DNA of 7,648 nucleotides from Bacteroidota bacterium (lineage in GTDB: Bacteria; Bacteroidota; Bacteroidia; UKL13-3): NCBI GenBank assembly GCA_010027395.1, contig RGVD01000125.1, positions 1 to 7,648 of the forward strand. Reading direction: 5' to 3'. Under the pieces are notes generated by a model. That model saw nothing but the letters and a program-made list of their open reading frames with translations, had not been told where the DNA came from and searched no databases. Position numbers and translations under genes: made by a program. Positions within the stretch are counted from its first letter, which is position 1. Each line of letters begins with the position of its first letter. Below, piece after piece: positions 1-6,687 of this stretch.

Positions 1-25
1 GTTAGAAAATTTTCTAACCTTTTTT
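1..25 (+). terminator. Palindrome plus T run, probable terminator of a gene left of the window
   Basis: Positions 1-18 (GTTAGAAAATTTTCTAAC) are a perfect palindrome able to fold into a short AT-rich hairpin. A run of six T follows at 20-25, the arrangement of a rho-independent terminator for rightward transcription. It lies 25 bp beyond the paaN stop codon, so it would separate paaN from a convergent gene outside the window. The left arm may continue beyond base 1. The hairpin could also stall leftward paaN transcripts, but the T run on that strand, if any, is outside the window. The low GC content of the stem makes this call moderate. Confidence 0.5.
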
Positions 26-50
26 GTTTGATATCCTTTGAAATAAACAA

Positions 51-1712
51 TTACATATATCTGTTACCTACCCACACAAATCGTTTGGTTACAAATTCAG
101 GGTTGGTATAACTAGCGTTCCCAGCAGGGTTTCCGCCTGTCATGTGGAAGTCGCTGAAAGCAGCATGAGAATTAATAAATCCTGCTCCTGTAAAGTTGAA
201 ACTTACTGGAACAAAAGCCGAATTCATTTCATCTGCAATTTGCGTTTTAATAGCCTCATCAGTTGTGTATGCACCACAAGTAAGCGCACCTTTGCTTTCA
301 GCCAATGCTTTTGCTTGGGATATGCTATCCTCAATGCTATCTGTTTTTATAACAAATACAATTGGTCCAAAGGCTTCAGTGTTATAAATACTGCTTTGGG
401 TTTTGTCTAAAGATATTACCACTGGTGTTGCAATTCTAGCATCTGCAAACTCTTCGTTTTTAATGGTCTTTGTATCAAGCACTACATTTCCACCTAGGTT
501 TTTTGCATCATTAACTCTTTTATAAGTAGCTTCAGCTTGAATAGCTCCTAAGGTTCCGGGTCCAGCTTTAGGATTGTCTACTAAGCCTGTGATGGCTGCA
601 GATAGACCATTTACCACATCGTCAAAACTAACAACACCTTCAGGTGTTTTAACACCTTCTTTGCTTACAAAAATATTTTGGGGTGCCGTACACATTTGTC
701 CACTATATAAGCTAGCACTGAAAGCAATATTACCAAGAACGGCTTTTAAATCACTCACAGAATCTAGTATCATTGAATTAACTCCTGCCTTTTCTGTAAA
801 GGTGGTTTTAGGTAGAGTTTCGATATAATTTCCAAACTCGCTGCTACCAGTAAAATCAATAATTTTTACGTCTTTATGTTCAGCTAATAATTTGGTGATA
901 GGTGCCGAGGAAGCGTCAACTGCCAATTGACAGATATGCGCATCAAAGCCATTTTCTTTTAAAGTGTTTTGGATTTCTTCAACAACAATTGCAATAGGCA
1001 ATATCGCTTTTGGATGAGGTTTTACGATACAAGCATTTCCAGTAATCATATCTGCAAAAATGCCAGGAACGGTATTCCAAACTGGAAAGGTAGAGCAACC
1101 AATTACCAATGAAATTCCTTTAGGCATAGGTTTGAAATCTTTGTGCATTTTCAAATCAAATTTGCCAAAAGATTTTACCCATTCTGTCTCTTTTACAAAA
1201 CGGGTCAATTCAGAATATCCCATAGCTACAGCCTCTAAAGCACGATCGTTGGCATGCGGTCCACTGGCTTGGAAACTCATCATAAATGCTTGTCCTGTTG
1301 TGTGCATGGTAGCATAAGCAATATCAAAAAAGCGTTTGCTCACTTTTTCTAAAGCTTCAATCAGAATACCTGCGCGGGTTTCAGGACTTGTTACAGCCCA
1401 GTTTTTTTGCGCATGCTTGGAATTAGCTATTAGATTATCAACTGAAAAAATAGGGTATTTAACACCAATACCTACTTGTAAGAAAGGAGATACTTCCTCT
1501 CCATGCCATCCTGCTTCGTTTATTTGTGACAAAGATTTAAAATCATTATTCATGGTAGCGCTTATCCATGCTTTGGCTTTGGCATCAGCATCCTCGGCAT
1601 AGGCTTTTGGATTTTCAGGATAAGGTGTATAATAAGTGCGTTCGCCCAAGGCTTTGATGGCAGCATCAAGCGTGGCTTTATGTTTTTCGTATAAACTCAT
1701 GTTTGTGTTCAT
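51..1712 (-). CDS. paaN: Phenylacetic acid degradation protein PaaN (aldehyde dehydrogenase family, 553 aa)
   Basis: Aldehyde-dehydrogenase-fold enzyme of the phenylacetyl-CoA pathway, expected to act in the cytoplasm. After epoxidation and isomerisation of the ring, it oxidises the semialdehyde formed on ring opening. The protein is about 550 residues and has no C-terminal MaoC hydratase domain, unlike the fused E. coli PaaZ, so ring hydrolysis would need a separate enzyme. Visible ALDH motifs: PVWN near residues 210-213, VKPHP near 230-234, FTGS near 287-290, a Glu (about E307) in TEKAGVNS at the place of the usual ELGGK, the nucleophile in SGQMCTAPQN (C341), and EAFGP near 446-450. A second Met at residue 5 (1698-1700) is an alternative start. 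A good promoter lies 25 bp upstream of the first ATG. No other paa gene is in the window, so the substrate rests on family similarity. Confidence 0.88.
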   Translation of the reverse strand: MNTNMSLYEKHKATLDAAIKALGERTYYTPYPENPKAYAEDADAKAKAWISATMNNDFKSLSQINEAGWHGEEVSPFLQVGIGVKYPIFSVDNLIANSKHAQKNWAVTSPETRAGILIEALEKVSKRFFDIAYATMHTTGQAFMMSFQASGPHANDRALEAVAMGYSELTRFVKETEWVKSFGKFDLKMHKDFKPMPKGISLVIGCSTFPVWNTVPGIFADMITGNACIVKPHPKAILPIAIVVEEIQNTLKENGFDAHICQLAVDASSAPITKLLAEHKDVKIIDFTGSSEFGNYIETLPKTTFTEKAGVNSMILDSVSDLKAVLGNIAFSASLYSGQMCTAPQNIFVSKEGVKTPEGVVSFDDVVNGLSAAITGLVDNPKAGPGTLGAIQAEATYKRVNDAKNLGGNVVLDTKTIKNEEFADARIATPVVISLDKTQSSIYNTEAFGPIVFVIKTDSIEDSISQAKALAESKGALTCGAYTTDEAIKTQIADEMNSAFVPVSFNFTGAGFINSHAAFSDFHMTGGNPAGNASYTNPEFVTKRFVWVGNRYM

Positions 1713-1736
1713 TATAATCGATTAAATTTCTTTTCG

Positions 1737-1766
1737 CAAAAGTATTGTAATTACCCCAATTGGCAA
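1737..1766 (-). promoter_or_regulatory. Bacteroidota-type promoter of paaN
   Basis: Read on the minus strand, TACTTTTG (1737-1744) matches the Bacteroidota -7 consensus TAnnTTTG exactly, and TTG (1764-1766) lies 19 bp upstream, the usual spacing for the -33 element. Transcription would begin a few bases downstream, around 1730, giving a short leader of about 20 nt before the paaN ATG. The leader is A/T-rich with no Shine-Dalgarno sequence, as is common in this phylum. The spacer contains a palindrome, annotated separately. Confidence 0.7.
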
Positions 1767-1768
1767 TA
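1743..1768. promoter_or_regulatory. Inverted repeat inside the paaN promoter, possible operator
   Basis: TATTG (1743-1747) and CAATA (1764-1768) form an inverted repeat whose arms touch the -7 and -33 elements of the paaN promoter. Between them is the perfect 8-bp palindrome CCAATTGG (1756-1763), which is not centred on the outer arms. A dimeric repressor bound here would cover the promoter. The arms are short and AT-rich, so chance is a serious alternative. It does not resemble the TetR-type PaaR operators I can recall. Confidence 0.3.
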
Positions 1769-1951
1769 CATATTATCAATCTGTTTAGCTTATTTGAATG
1801 GCGATTTTTTACCTTTTATCTGAGGATTTTGAAATATTATCACACTTTTTAGCGTTTATCTCATATAATTACATTACATTCACAGCAAAATTATATACTA
1901 ATACATATTAAATGCCTAGTTATTAATGGATAATATAAAATGTATTTGTAA

Positions 1952-1968
1952 TTATTAAACGTTAATAA
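1952..1968. repeat. 17-bp inverted repeat ahead of the 68-codon gene
   Basis: TTATTAA, ACG, TTAATAA forms 7-bp arms around a 3-bp centre, ending 10 bp before the ATG at 1979. It could be an operator or a small leader hairpin. Pure A/T arms in an AT-rich spacer make chance likely. The rest of the 1713-1978 intergenic region shows only the paaN promoter. I found no RNA gene or convincing promoter for the rightward gene; the nearest -7-like string, TGTATTTG at 1941-1948, has one mismatch and no -33 partner. Confidence 0.25.
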
Positions 1969-1978
1969 CTCTAAAAAG

Positions 1979-2185
1979 ATGGCAAGACCAAGAACAAAAC
2001 CTGTAAAATTTAAAAATGGATTTTACATAGAAGTACGAAATAAAGGCTCAAAAACTGGTATTAAATTAAGAAAAGAAACCAAAGAAGAAATGATTCAAGC
2101 CGCTAAAGATTTAGAGGGAATAAAAGATGTTGTTATTTACGGTGAATCGAAAAATGGAAAATGGGTAAATAAACCAGAATCCTAG
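1979..2185 (+). CDS. Small basic protein of unknown function (68 aa)
   Basis: I cannot assign a function. The protein is complete and strongly basic: 13 Lys and 4 Arg against 9 Asp/Glu. It has no Cys, signal peptide or membrane segment. The sequence suggests two short beta strands (FYIEVRN around residues 15-21, TGIKLRKE around 26-33), an amphipathic helix (around 35-48) and a further strand (DVVIYGES around 50-57), ending in a KNGKW turn. This is a compact alpha/beta unit that could bind nucleic acid, though that is inference from charge and predicted structure. Coding support comes from the clean start-to-stop frame, a balanced residue composition and the fact that no other gene covers this stretch. 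The ATG follows an A-rich leader (aaaaag). It is followed after 3 bp by the end of the convergent aminotransferase gene. I have the impression of similar small hypotheticals in other Bacteroidota but cannot verify this. Confidence 0.7.
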   Translation: MARPRTKPVKFKNGFYIEVRNKGSKTGIKLRKETKEEMIQAAKDLEGIKDVVIYGESKNGKWVNKPES

Positions 2186-2188
2186 TCA

Positions 2189-3469
2189 TTACACTTTTTT
2201 TATCAAATCAATTAGTTTATCTACATCGCTTGTAGTATTGTAAATATGAGTAGATACACGCAATGAATCAAGTCCATTTTCGTGTACTGCTCTTATTCGC
2301 ACTTTGTTCTCGGCACAAGTATTATAAAATTTCATATACTCAACCGACTTCATTTTAAAACCTATTATAGAACACCTAGATTGCTCTTCGGTTGGGGTCA
2401 TTACGTCTAATTTTTCAGGATATTGTAGCAATAAATCTTGGGTATATTTTCCTAAGGATTTTATTCTGTTGTAAATGTTTTCTTGCCCTATGGTTTCAAT
2501 AAAATCAATAGCGGCTTCTACTCCTTTGCATAAACCAATGGATTGTGATCCACCATAATACCTATGGGCATTTGGCGCATAATCGCCCATTTCGGGTACA
2601 GCAGCCATCATGTTCCATTTGGCATTATCACTTCCTCCACCCATAAAATAAGGCTGTAGCGTGTCTTGGAAGTCTTTTCTCACATATAAAAAGCCTGTGC
2701 CTTTAGGGCCTAGCATCCACTTGTGGCAGCAACTTGCATATACATCGCAACCCACATCATGCAGATTTAATGGCATCATACCAGGACCATGCGCTCCATC
2801 AATAACTGAAAAGAGACCTTTGTCTTTGGCCAATTGACAGATTTCTTTGACAGGCAAAACTTGACCTTGGGTGCAAGGAATATGAGGAACCACAATGGCT
2901 CTAGTCTTTTTATTAATGAGCGAAGAAATCAGATTTAATGTTTCGCTTGCCGTTGAGGCTGGAGAAAACGTCTTAATCACGATACCATGAAGCTTCCTTC
3001 TATTAAGCCAAGGTAATGCGCCTCCCACATGCTCATGGGTAGTCATGATTACTTCATCCCCTTTTTTTAGGGGCAAACCCCAACATGCTATGTTTATTCC
3101 CTCCGTTACATTATGAGTAAGCGCAATTTCATCATCATTTACTTTTACGAATTTGGCAAGTTTGGTGGCAGTAGCTTCCCAACCACCATAGCTTCCTAAT
3201 TGGTCACAATCCATCAAAGCCTTTCGCATGCCTTCAATCACTGGATAAGGCGATGGGCCCATGGTTCCATTGTTTAAATAAGCCAAGTCTTTTGTAAGCG
3301 GAAACAATTGTCTTACATTTTTCCAATAGCTTTCATCATCATGAGCAATGGTTTTATCAAAGGCAGTTATTTGCTTTATGTGGCTTGATTTAGCAAGTCC
3401 TTGTAAGCTTACTCCAGCAAGGGTTGCGGCTGATACTTGTTTGATGAAATTTTTTCTGGTACTGCTCAT
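2189..3469 (-). CDS. Class V PLP-dependent aminotransferase-like protein with Tat-like signal (426 aa)
   Basis: Fold-type I PLP enzyme of the class V group (isopenicillin N epimerase / cysteine desulfurase-like). Substrate is unknown. Numbering from the ATG at 3469: YLNNGTMGPSP at about 64-74 (substrate and phosphate region), HEH at 145-147, the PLP-nitrogen Asp in SVIDGAHGPG (D224, with H227), the Schiff-base Lys in CCHKWMLGPKG (K250), and an Arg in SLRVSTH (R404) placed like the carboxylate-binding Arg of the family. The N-terminus TRKNFIKQ, then a mildly hydrophobic stretch to about residue 26, resembles a Tat signal with RK in place of RR, so the protein may be folded with PLP and then exported. 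The frame stays open up to a TTG at 3490, but that codon lies inside a -7-like promoter box, so I prefer the ATG. The gene is divergent from anmK and convergent with the 68-codon gene. Confidence 0.85.
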   Translation of the reverse strand: MSSTRKNFIKQVSAATLAGVSLQGLAKSSHIKQITAFDKTIAHDDESYWKNVRQLFPLTKDLAYLNNGTMGPSPYPVIEGMRKALMDCDQLGSYGGWEATATKLAKFVKVNDDEIALTHNVTEGINIACWGLPLKKGDEVIMTTHEHVGGALPWLNRRKLHGIVIKTFSPASTASETLNLISSLINKKTRAIVVPHIPCTQGQVLPVKEICQLAKDKGLFSVIDGAHGPGMMPLNLHDVGCDVYASCCHKWMLGPKGTGFLYVRKDFQDTLQPYFMGGGSDNAKWNMMAAVPEMGDYAPNAHRYYGGSQSIGLCKGVEAAIDFIETIGQENIYNRIKSLGKYTQDLLLQYPEKLDVMTPTEEQSRCSIIGFKMKSVEYMKFYNTCAENKVRIRAVHENGLDSLRVSTHIYNTTSDVDKLIDLIKKV

Positions 3470-3487
3470 AAATGAAACATTTGTAAT

Positions 3488-3521
3488 CAAAAATACTAAT
3501 TTTCAAATAATATAAGTCAAA
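3488..3521 (-). promoter_or_regulatory. Probable promoter of the aminotransferase-like gene
   Basis: On the minus strand, TATTTTTG (3488-3495) fits the Bacteroidota -7 consensus TAnnTTTG, and TTTG (3518-3521) is a possible -33 element with a 22-bp spacer, slightly longer than usual. The predicted transcript begins around 3482, just upstream of the ATG at 3469. The alternative TTG start at 3488-3490 overlaps the box and so would not be transcribed. The region is very AT-rich, which lowers the weight of the match. Confidence 0.45.
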
Positions 3522-3572
3522 TAGAAAATCTTATTTAAAATAATAACTTCGCCCTCTCATAATTTATAGATA

Positions 3573-4649
3573 ATGAACGCATACAAAGTAATAGGCCTCA
3601 TGAGCGGCTCATCAATGGATGGGGTGGATTTGGCTTATTGCGAATTTGTCTATAACAAGGGCGCTTGGAACTACGATATCAAAGCCGCTGAAACCATTCC
3701 TTATGACGAGAAATGGAGAGTGCGTTTATCTCAACTATACAAGCAACCTATCGAAATTTATCCTAAGACAGATGCCTTTTATGGTCGATACCTTGGGATG
3801 TTAATTCGCCAATTTATTAAAACCCATAATCTTGAAGTTGATTTTATTGCTTCTCATGGACATACCATTTTTCATCAACCTGAGAGTGGCTTCACAGCCC
3901 AAATAGGAGATGGGGCTGCCATTAGTGCAGAAACAGGTTTGCCAGTGGTAAATAATTTCAGAAGCATGGATGTGGTGCTTGGCGGACAAGGCGCACCCTT
4001 GGTTCCTATTGGCGATAAATTACTATTTGCCGAATATGATGCTTGTTTAAATTTAGGTGGCATTGCCAATATTTCATTCACTCAAAATGATGCTGTAAAG
4101 GCCTTTGATATTTGTCCGTGCAATATTGTGTTAAACAGAGTGGCTAGGTGGCTTGAATTGCCATACGACAATGGGGGAGAGATTGCACGAAGTGCAGAAG
4201 TGGATGATATCCTTTTGAATGAATTAAATCAATTGCCTTTCTACCAGATAACAACCGCTAAATCATTGGGTCGCGAATGGATAAACTCAGATTTTTGGCC
4301 GATAGTGAAAAAGCATTTAGACATTAGTGAAAATGAGAAAATGGCCACATTGAGTGAGCATATTGCCACCCAAATAGCCCAAACCATTAATGAGAAAGAA
4401 GCCAAAAAAGTATTGCTAACTGGTGGAGGAGCTTTCAATACATTTTTGATTGAGAAAATTCGATGCAAAACTAAGGCTGAAATTGTGATACCATCAAACG
4501 AAATTGTGAACTATAAAGAAGCCTTGATTTTCGCTTTTTTAGGCATATTAAGAGTGCGAAACGAGGTCAACTCACTAAGGAGTGTGACAGGTGCAAGACA
4601 AGATAGCATTGGTGGTGCACTCCATGGCAATTTCAATGCGATTGTGTGA
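3573..4649 (+). CDS. anmK: Anhydro-N-acetylmuramic acid kinase AnmK (358 aa)
   Basis: Cytoplasmic enzyme of cell-wall recycling. It uses ATP and water to open the 1,6-anhydro ring of anhydro-MurNAc and phosphorylate it, giving MurNAc-6-phosphate, which the MurQ etherase then handles. Motifs of the hexokinase-like fold: GLMSGSSMDGVD at residues 8-19 (phosphate loop), ASHGHTIFHQ at about 93-102, GGQGAPLVP at 137-145, LNLGGIANIS at about 159-168, the segment holding the catalytic Asp (AFDICPCN, D179), LLTGGGAFN at 281-289, and the C-terminal TGARQDSIGGALHG. The length is typical of the family. The Asp segment differs from the common FDTGPGN but keeps the Asp and Asn. The ATG has an AT-rich leader without Shine-Dalgarno. 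It reads divergently from the aminotransferase-like gene. The next gene starts 74 bp downstream and may be reached by read-through. Confidence 0.93.
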   Translation: MNAYKVIGLMSGSSMDGVDLAYCEFVYNKGAWNYDIKAAETIPYDEKWRVRLSQLYKQPIEIYPKTDAFYGRYLGMLIRQFIKTHNLEVDFIASHGHTIFHQPESGFTAQIGDGAAISAETGLPVVNNFRSMDVVLGGQGAPLVPIGDKLLFAEYDACLNLGGIANISFTQNDAVKAFDICPCNIVLNRVARWLELPYDNGGEIARSAEVDDILLNELNQLPFYQITTAKSLGREWINSDFWPIVKKHLDISENEKMATLSEHIATQIAQTINEKEAKKVLLTGGGAFNTFLIEKIRCKTKAEIVIPSNEIVNYKEALIFAFLGILRVRNEVNSLRSVTGARQDSIGGALHGNFNAIV

Positions 4650-4668
4650 CAAGGAATAATAAAAAATA

Positions 4669-4704
4669 AACAGTAAACGGAAAAACCGTGAACTGTTAAC
4701 CGAA
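4669..4704. repeat. Degenerate 7-bp AACnnnn repeat forming an imperfect hairpin
   Basis: Five heptamers beginning AAC lie almost end to end: AACAGTA (4669), AACGGAA (4676), then one extra A, AACCGTG (4684), AACTGTT (4691) and AACCGAA (4698). The same bases form a hairpin: 4669-4680 pairs with 4686-4697 over 12 positions with two mismatches around an AAAAA loop. On the plus strand no T run follows, so it is not a classic terminator for anmK; on the minus strand a T-rich run does follow, but no leftward gene ends there. It may attenuate, stabilise a transcript end or simply be a dispersed repeat. A related tract lies at 6688-6729. Confidence 0.55.
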
Positions 4705-4723
4705 AAAAATAAACTAAATATAG

Positions 4724-5962
4724 ATGCAATTACAAAAACTGATAAAAAAATACGAAGACAAACAACCTGAGATTGTTTTTGAATGGAAAGACAGCGAGAC
4801 AGAAGCTGAAGGATGGGTAGTTATTAACTCATTGCGTGGCGGTGCTGCAGGTGGTGGGACTCGTATGCGCAAAGGATTAAACAAACACGAAGTAACTTCA
4901 TTGGCTAAAACCATGGAGATTAAATTTACAGTAGCTGGCCCTGCTATCGGTGGTGCTAAGTCAGGTATTAACTTCGATCCTGCTGACCCTCGTAAAAAAG
5001 GTGTTTTGGAACGTTGGTATGCAGCAGTTGCACCTTTGTTAAAAAACTATTACGGCACAGGTGGCGATTTAAATGTGGACGAGATTCATGAAGTAATTCC
5101 AATCACAGAGAAGCTAGGTGTTTTGCATCCTCAAGAAGGTATTGTAAACGGACATTTTAAAATCAATGCTGAGTCAACTAAAAAACGCATTAGTAACTTG
5201 CAAATAGGTGTATCAAAACGTTTGGATGATGCTAGGTTTTCTCCTGATGTAGACAAAAATTTCTTAGTGGCTGATATGATAACTGGTTTTGGTGTAGCCG
5301 AAGCCGTTAGGCATTATTATGGCATCTGGGGTGGTAATGTAAACATGAAAAGAGCCATCATACAAGGTTGGGGAAATGTAGGCGCAGCAGCTGCCTATTA
5401 CCTTAGTACCTATGATGTGTTGATAGTGGGTATTATTGATAGAAATGGTGGCGTATTGAAACCAACAGGTTTTAGCAAAGCGGAAGTAAAAGATATGTTC
5501 TTAAACAAACAAGGAAATACCCTTGTGCATCCTGATATGATAAGCTTTGAAGAAATCAATGCCAAGATATGGGACGTTGGAGCTGAGATTTTTGTTCCTG
5601 CTGCTGCCTCTCGATTGGTAACCAAAGAACAAGTAGATAGAATGGCTGCCAACGACCTAGAGGTGATAAGCTGTGGAGCCAATGTTCCTTTTGCTGACGA
5701 ACAAATTTTCTTAGGAGAGATTGGAAATTATACTGATGACCAAGTGGCTGTAATACCTGATTTTATTGCTAATTGCGGTATGGCTCGTGTGTTTGCTTAT
5801 TGCGAAAGCAATGATGATATTGATCTGAGCGATGAGGCAATTTTCAAAGACAGTTCAAAAATTATTTGGCAAGCCATGATGCGTTTGCATCAGTTCAATC
5901 CAAAACATAGTGGCTTTTTGAAAAAAGGATTGGAAATGGCATTGGTTAACCTTACAAAGTAA
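4724..5962 (+). CDS. Glu/Leu/Phe/Val dehydrogenase family amino-acid dehydrogenase (412 aa)
   Basis: NAD(P)-dependent oxidative deaminase of the Glu/Leu/Phe/Val dehydrogenase family, interconverting an L-amino acid with its 2-oxo acid and ammonium in the cytoplasm. The N-terminal catalytic domain carries RGGAAGGGTRM (38-48), a substrate-binding Lys (K67), the catalytic Lys in GGAKSGIN (K79) and the catalytic Asp in GTGGDLNVDE (D115). The Rossmann domain starts near residue 205, with IIQGWGNVG (212-220) and an acidic residue at the end of strand 2 (D239 in IIDRNGG), which favours NAD over NADP. VPAAASRLVT (291-300) and IPDFIANCGM (344-353) are further family motifs. A stretch of about 40 residues (134-175) between the catalytic Asp and the ITGFGV segment looks longer than in leucine dehydrogenase. 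I cannot decide between glutamate and branched-chain substrates, so I give no symbol. trmB starts 13 bp downstream. Confidence 0.85.
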   Translation: MQLQKLIKKYEDKQPEIVFEWKDSETEAEGWVVINSLRGGAAGGGTRMRKGLNKHEVTSLAKTMEIKFTVAGPAIGGAKSGINFDPADPRKKGVLERWYAAVAPLLKNYYGTGGDLNVDEIHEVIPITEKLGVLHPQEGIVNGHFKINAESTKKRISNLQIGVSKRLDDARFSPDVDKNFLVADMITGFGVAEAVRHYYGIWGGNVNMKRAIIQGWGNVGAAAAYYLSTYDVLIVGIIDRNGGVLKPTGFSKAEVKDMFLNKQGNTLVHPDMISFEEINAKIWDVGAEIFVPAAASRLVTKEQVDRMAANDLEVISCGANVPFADEQIFLGEIGNYTDDQVAVIPDFIANCGMARVFAYCESNDDIDLSDEAIFKDSSKIIWQAMMRLHQFNPKHSGFLKKGLEMALVNLTK

Positions 5963-5975
5963 TTAGTAATCCCTT

Positions 5976-6620
5976 ATGGCAAAGCGTAAGCTACAACAGT
6001 TTGCTGAGTACACAAGTTTTCCTAATACCTTTGATTTTGCCCGAGAAATGAAAGGCATATGGAATGCAGAATATTTTAAAAACAATCATCCAATAACCAT
6101 AGAATTAGGTTGTGGTAAAGGTGAGTATTCTGTGGCCTTAGCACAAGCCTTTCCTGAAAGGAATTTTATTGGCATAGATATTAAGAGTAACCGTATGTGG
6201 CGTGGCGCAAAAACCGCCATTGAAAATAACTTAACCAATGTGGCTTTTATGCGTGCATCTATTCATTTAATCGAAGAGTTTTTTGATAACAATGAGGTAA
6301 GTGAAATTTGGATTACTTTTCCTGATCCTTTCCCGAAGGACAAGCATGATAAACATAGACTAACACACCCTCGTTTTTTAGAAAGATATAAAAAGATAAT
6401 TAAGCCTGATACCATCATTAATTTTAAAACAGATGATGATGGCTTGTTTCAGTTTACTATAGAAACATTGGAACAGCAAAAGATTAAACCCCTCCAAGTA
6501 ATATTGGATGTGCACCACAGCGATGAAGCAGACGAGTATTTGAAGAATATAAAAACCTATTACGAAAAACTTTTCAGTGGTAGAGGCCGAACGATTAAGT
6601 TTTTAAAATTTAAATTTTAG
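5976..6620 (+). CDS. trmB: tRNA (guanine-N7)-methyltransferase TrmB (214 aa)
   Basis: S-adenosylmethionine-dependent enzyme that methylates N7 of G46 in the variable loop of many tRNAs. Motif I is IELGCGKGEYS (42-52), followed by the acidic end of strand 2 in GIDIKSNRMWRGAK (D68). The family signature ITFPDPFPKDKHDKHRLT spans about 113-130, with D117 in the PDP at the expected active-site place. KTDDDGLFQFTIE (151-163) and the C-terminal TYYEKLFSGRGRTIKFLKF complete the usual set. Length is normal. The start lies 13 bp after the dehydrogenase stop without a Shine-Dalgarno sequence, so the two genes are probably one transcription unit, although their functions are unrelated. The terminator at 6639-6657 follows 18 bp after the stop. 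Confidence 0.95.
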   Translation: MAKRKLQQFAEYTSFPNTFDFAREMKGIWNAEYFKNNHPITIELGCGKGEYSVALAQAFPERNFIGIDIKSNRMWRGAKTAIENNLTNVAFMRASIHLIEEFFDNNEVSEIWITFPDPFPKDKHDKHRLTHPRFLERYKKIIKPDTIINFKTDDDGLFQFTIETLEQQKIKPLQVILDVHHSDEADEYLKNIKTYYEKLFSGRGRTIKFLKFKF

Positions 6621-6630
6621 AACATAAACA

Positions 6631-6663
6631 AAAAAAATCCCGAAGCATCACTTCGGGTTTTTC
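6631..6663. terminator. Bidirectional rho-independent terminator between trmB and etfA
   Basis: CCCGAAG (6639-6645) and CTTCGGG (6651-6657) form a perfect 7-bp GC-rich stem around the 5-nt loop CATCA. An A run (6630-6637) precedes the stem and a T run (6658-6662) follows it, so each strand reads stem then U tract. It sits 18 bp after trmB and 69 bp after the end of etfA, and so serves both convergent genes. Confidence 0.9.
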
Positions 6664-6687
6664 TATTTATTGTTTTATGAAAGCAGG

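Noticed and set aside
144..1602. Several plus-strand open frames of 60-90 codons antisense to paaN
   Set aside because: They lie wholly inside a well-supported gene, have low-complexity or unlikely translations and no promoter or start context; they are shadows of the paaN codons.
1713..1978. Possible small RNA or riboswitch in the longest intergenic region
   Set aside because: Apart from the paaN promoter and short AT-only inverted repeats, I see no GC-containing stem, terminator or known riboswitch core.
3470..3490. Upstream TTG start for the aminotransferase-like gene adding seven residues
   Set aside because: The TTG lies inside a -7-like promoter box, and the seven residues would push the Tat-like motif away from the N-terminus; the ATG at 3469 is more plausible.
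3544..3551. TAACTTCG as a -7 element for anmK
   Set aside because: One mismatch to TAnnTTTG and no TTG at a suitable distance upstream; not strong enough to annotate.
4714..4914. Minus-strand open frame overlapping the start of the dehydrogenase gene
   Set aside because: It is antisense to the conserved N-terminal domain of the dehydrogenase, and its translation has no recognisable features.
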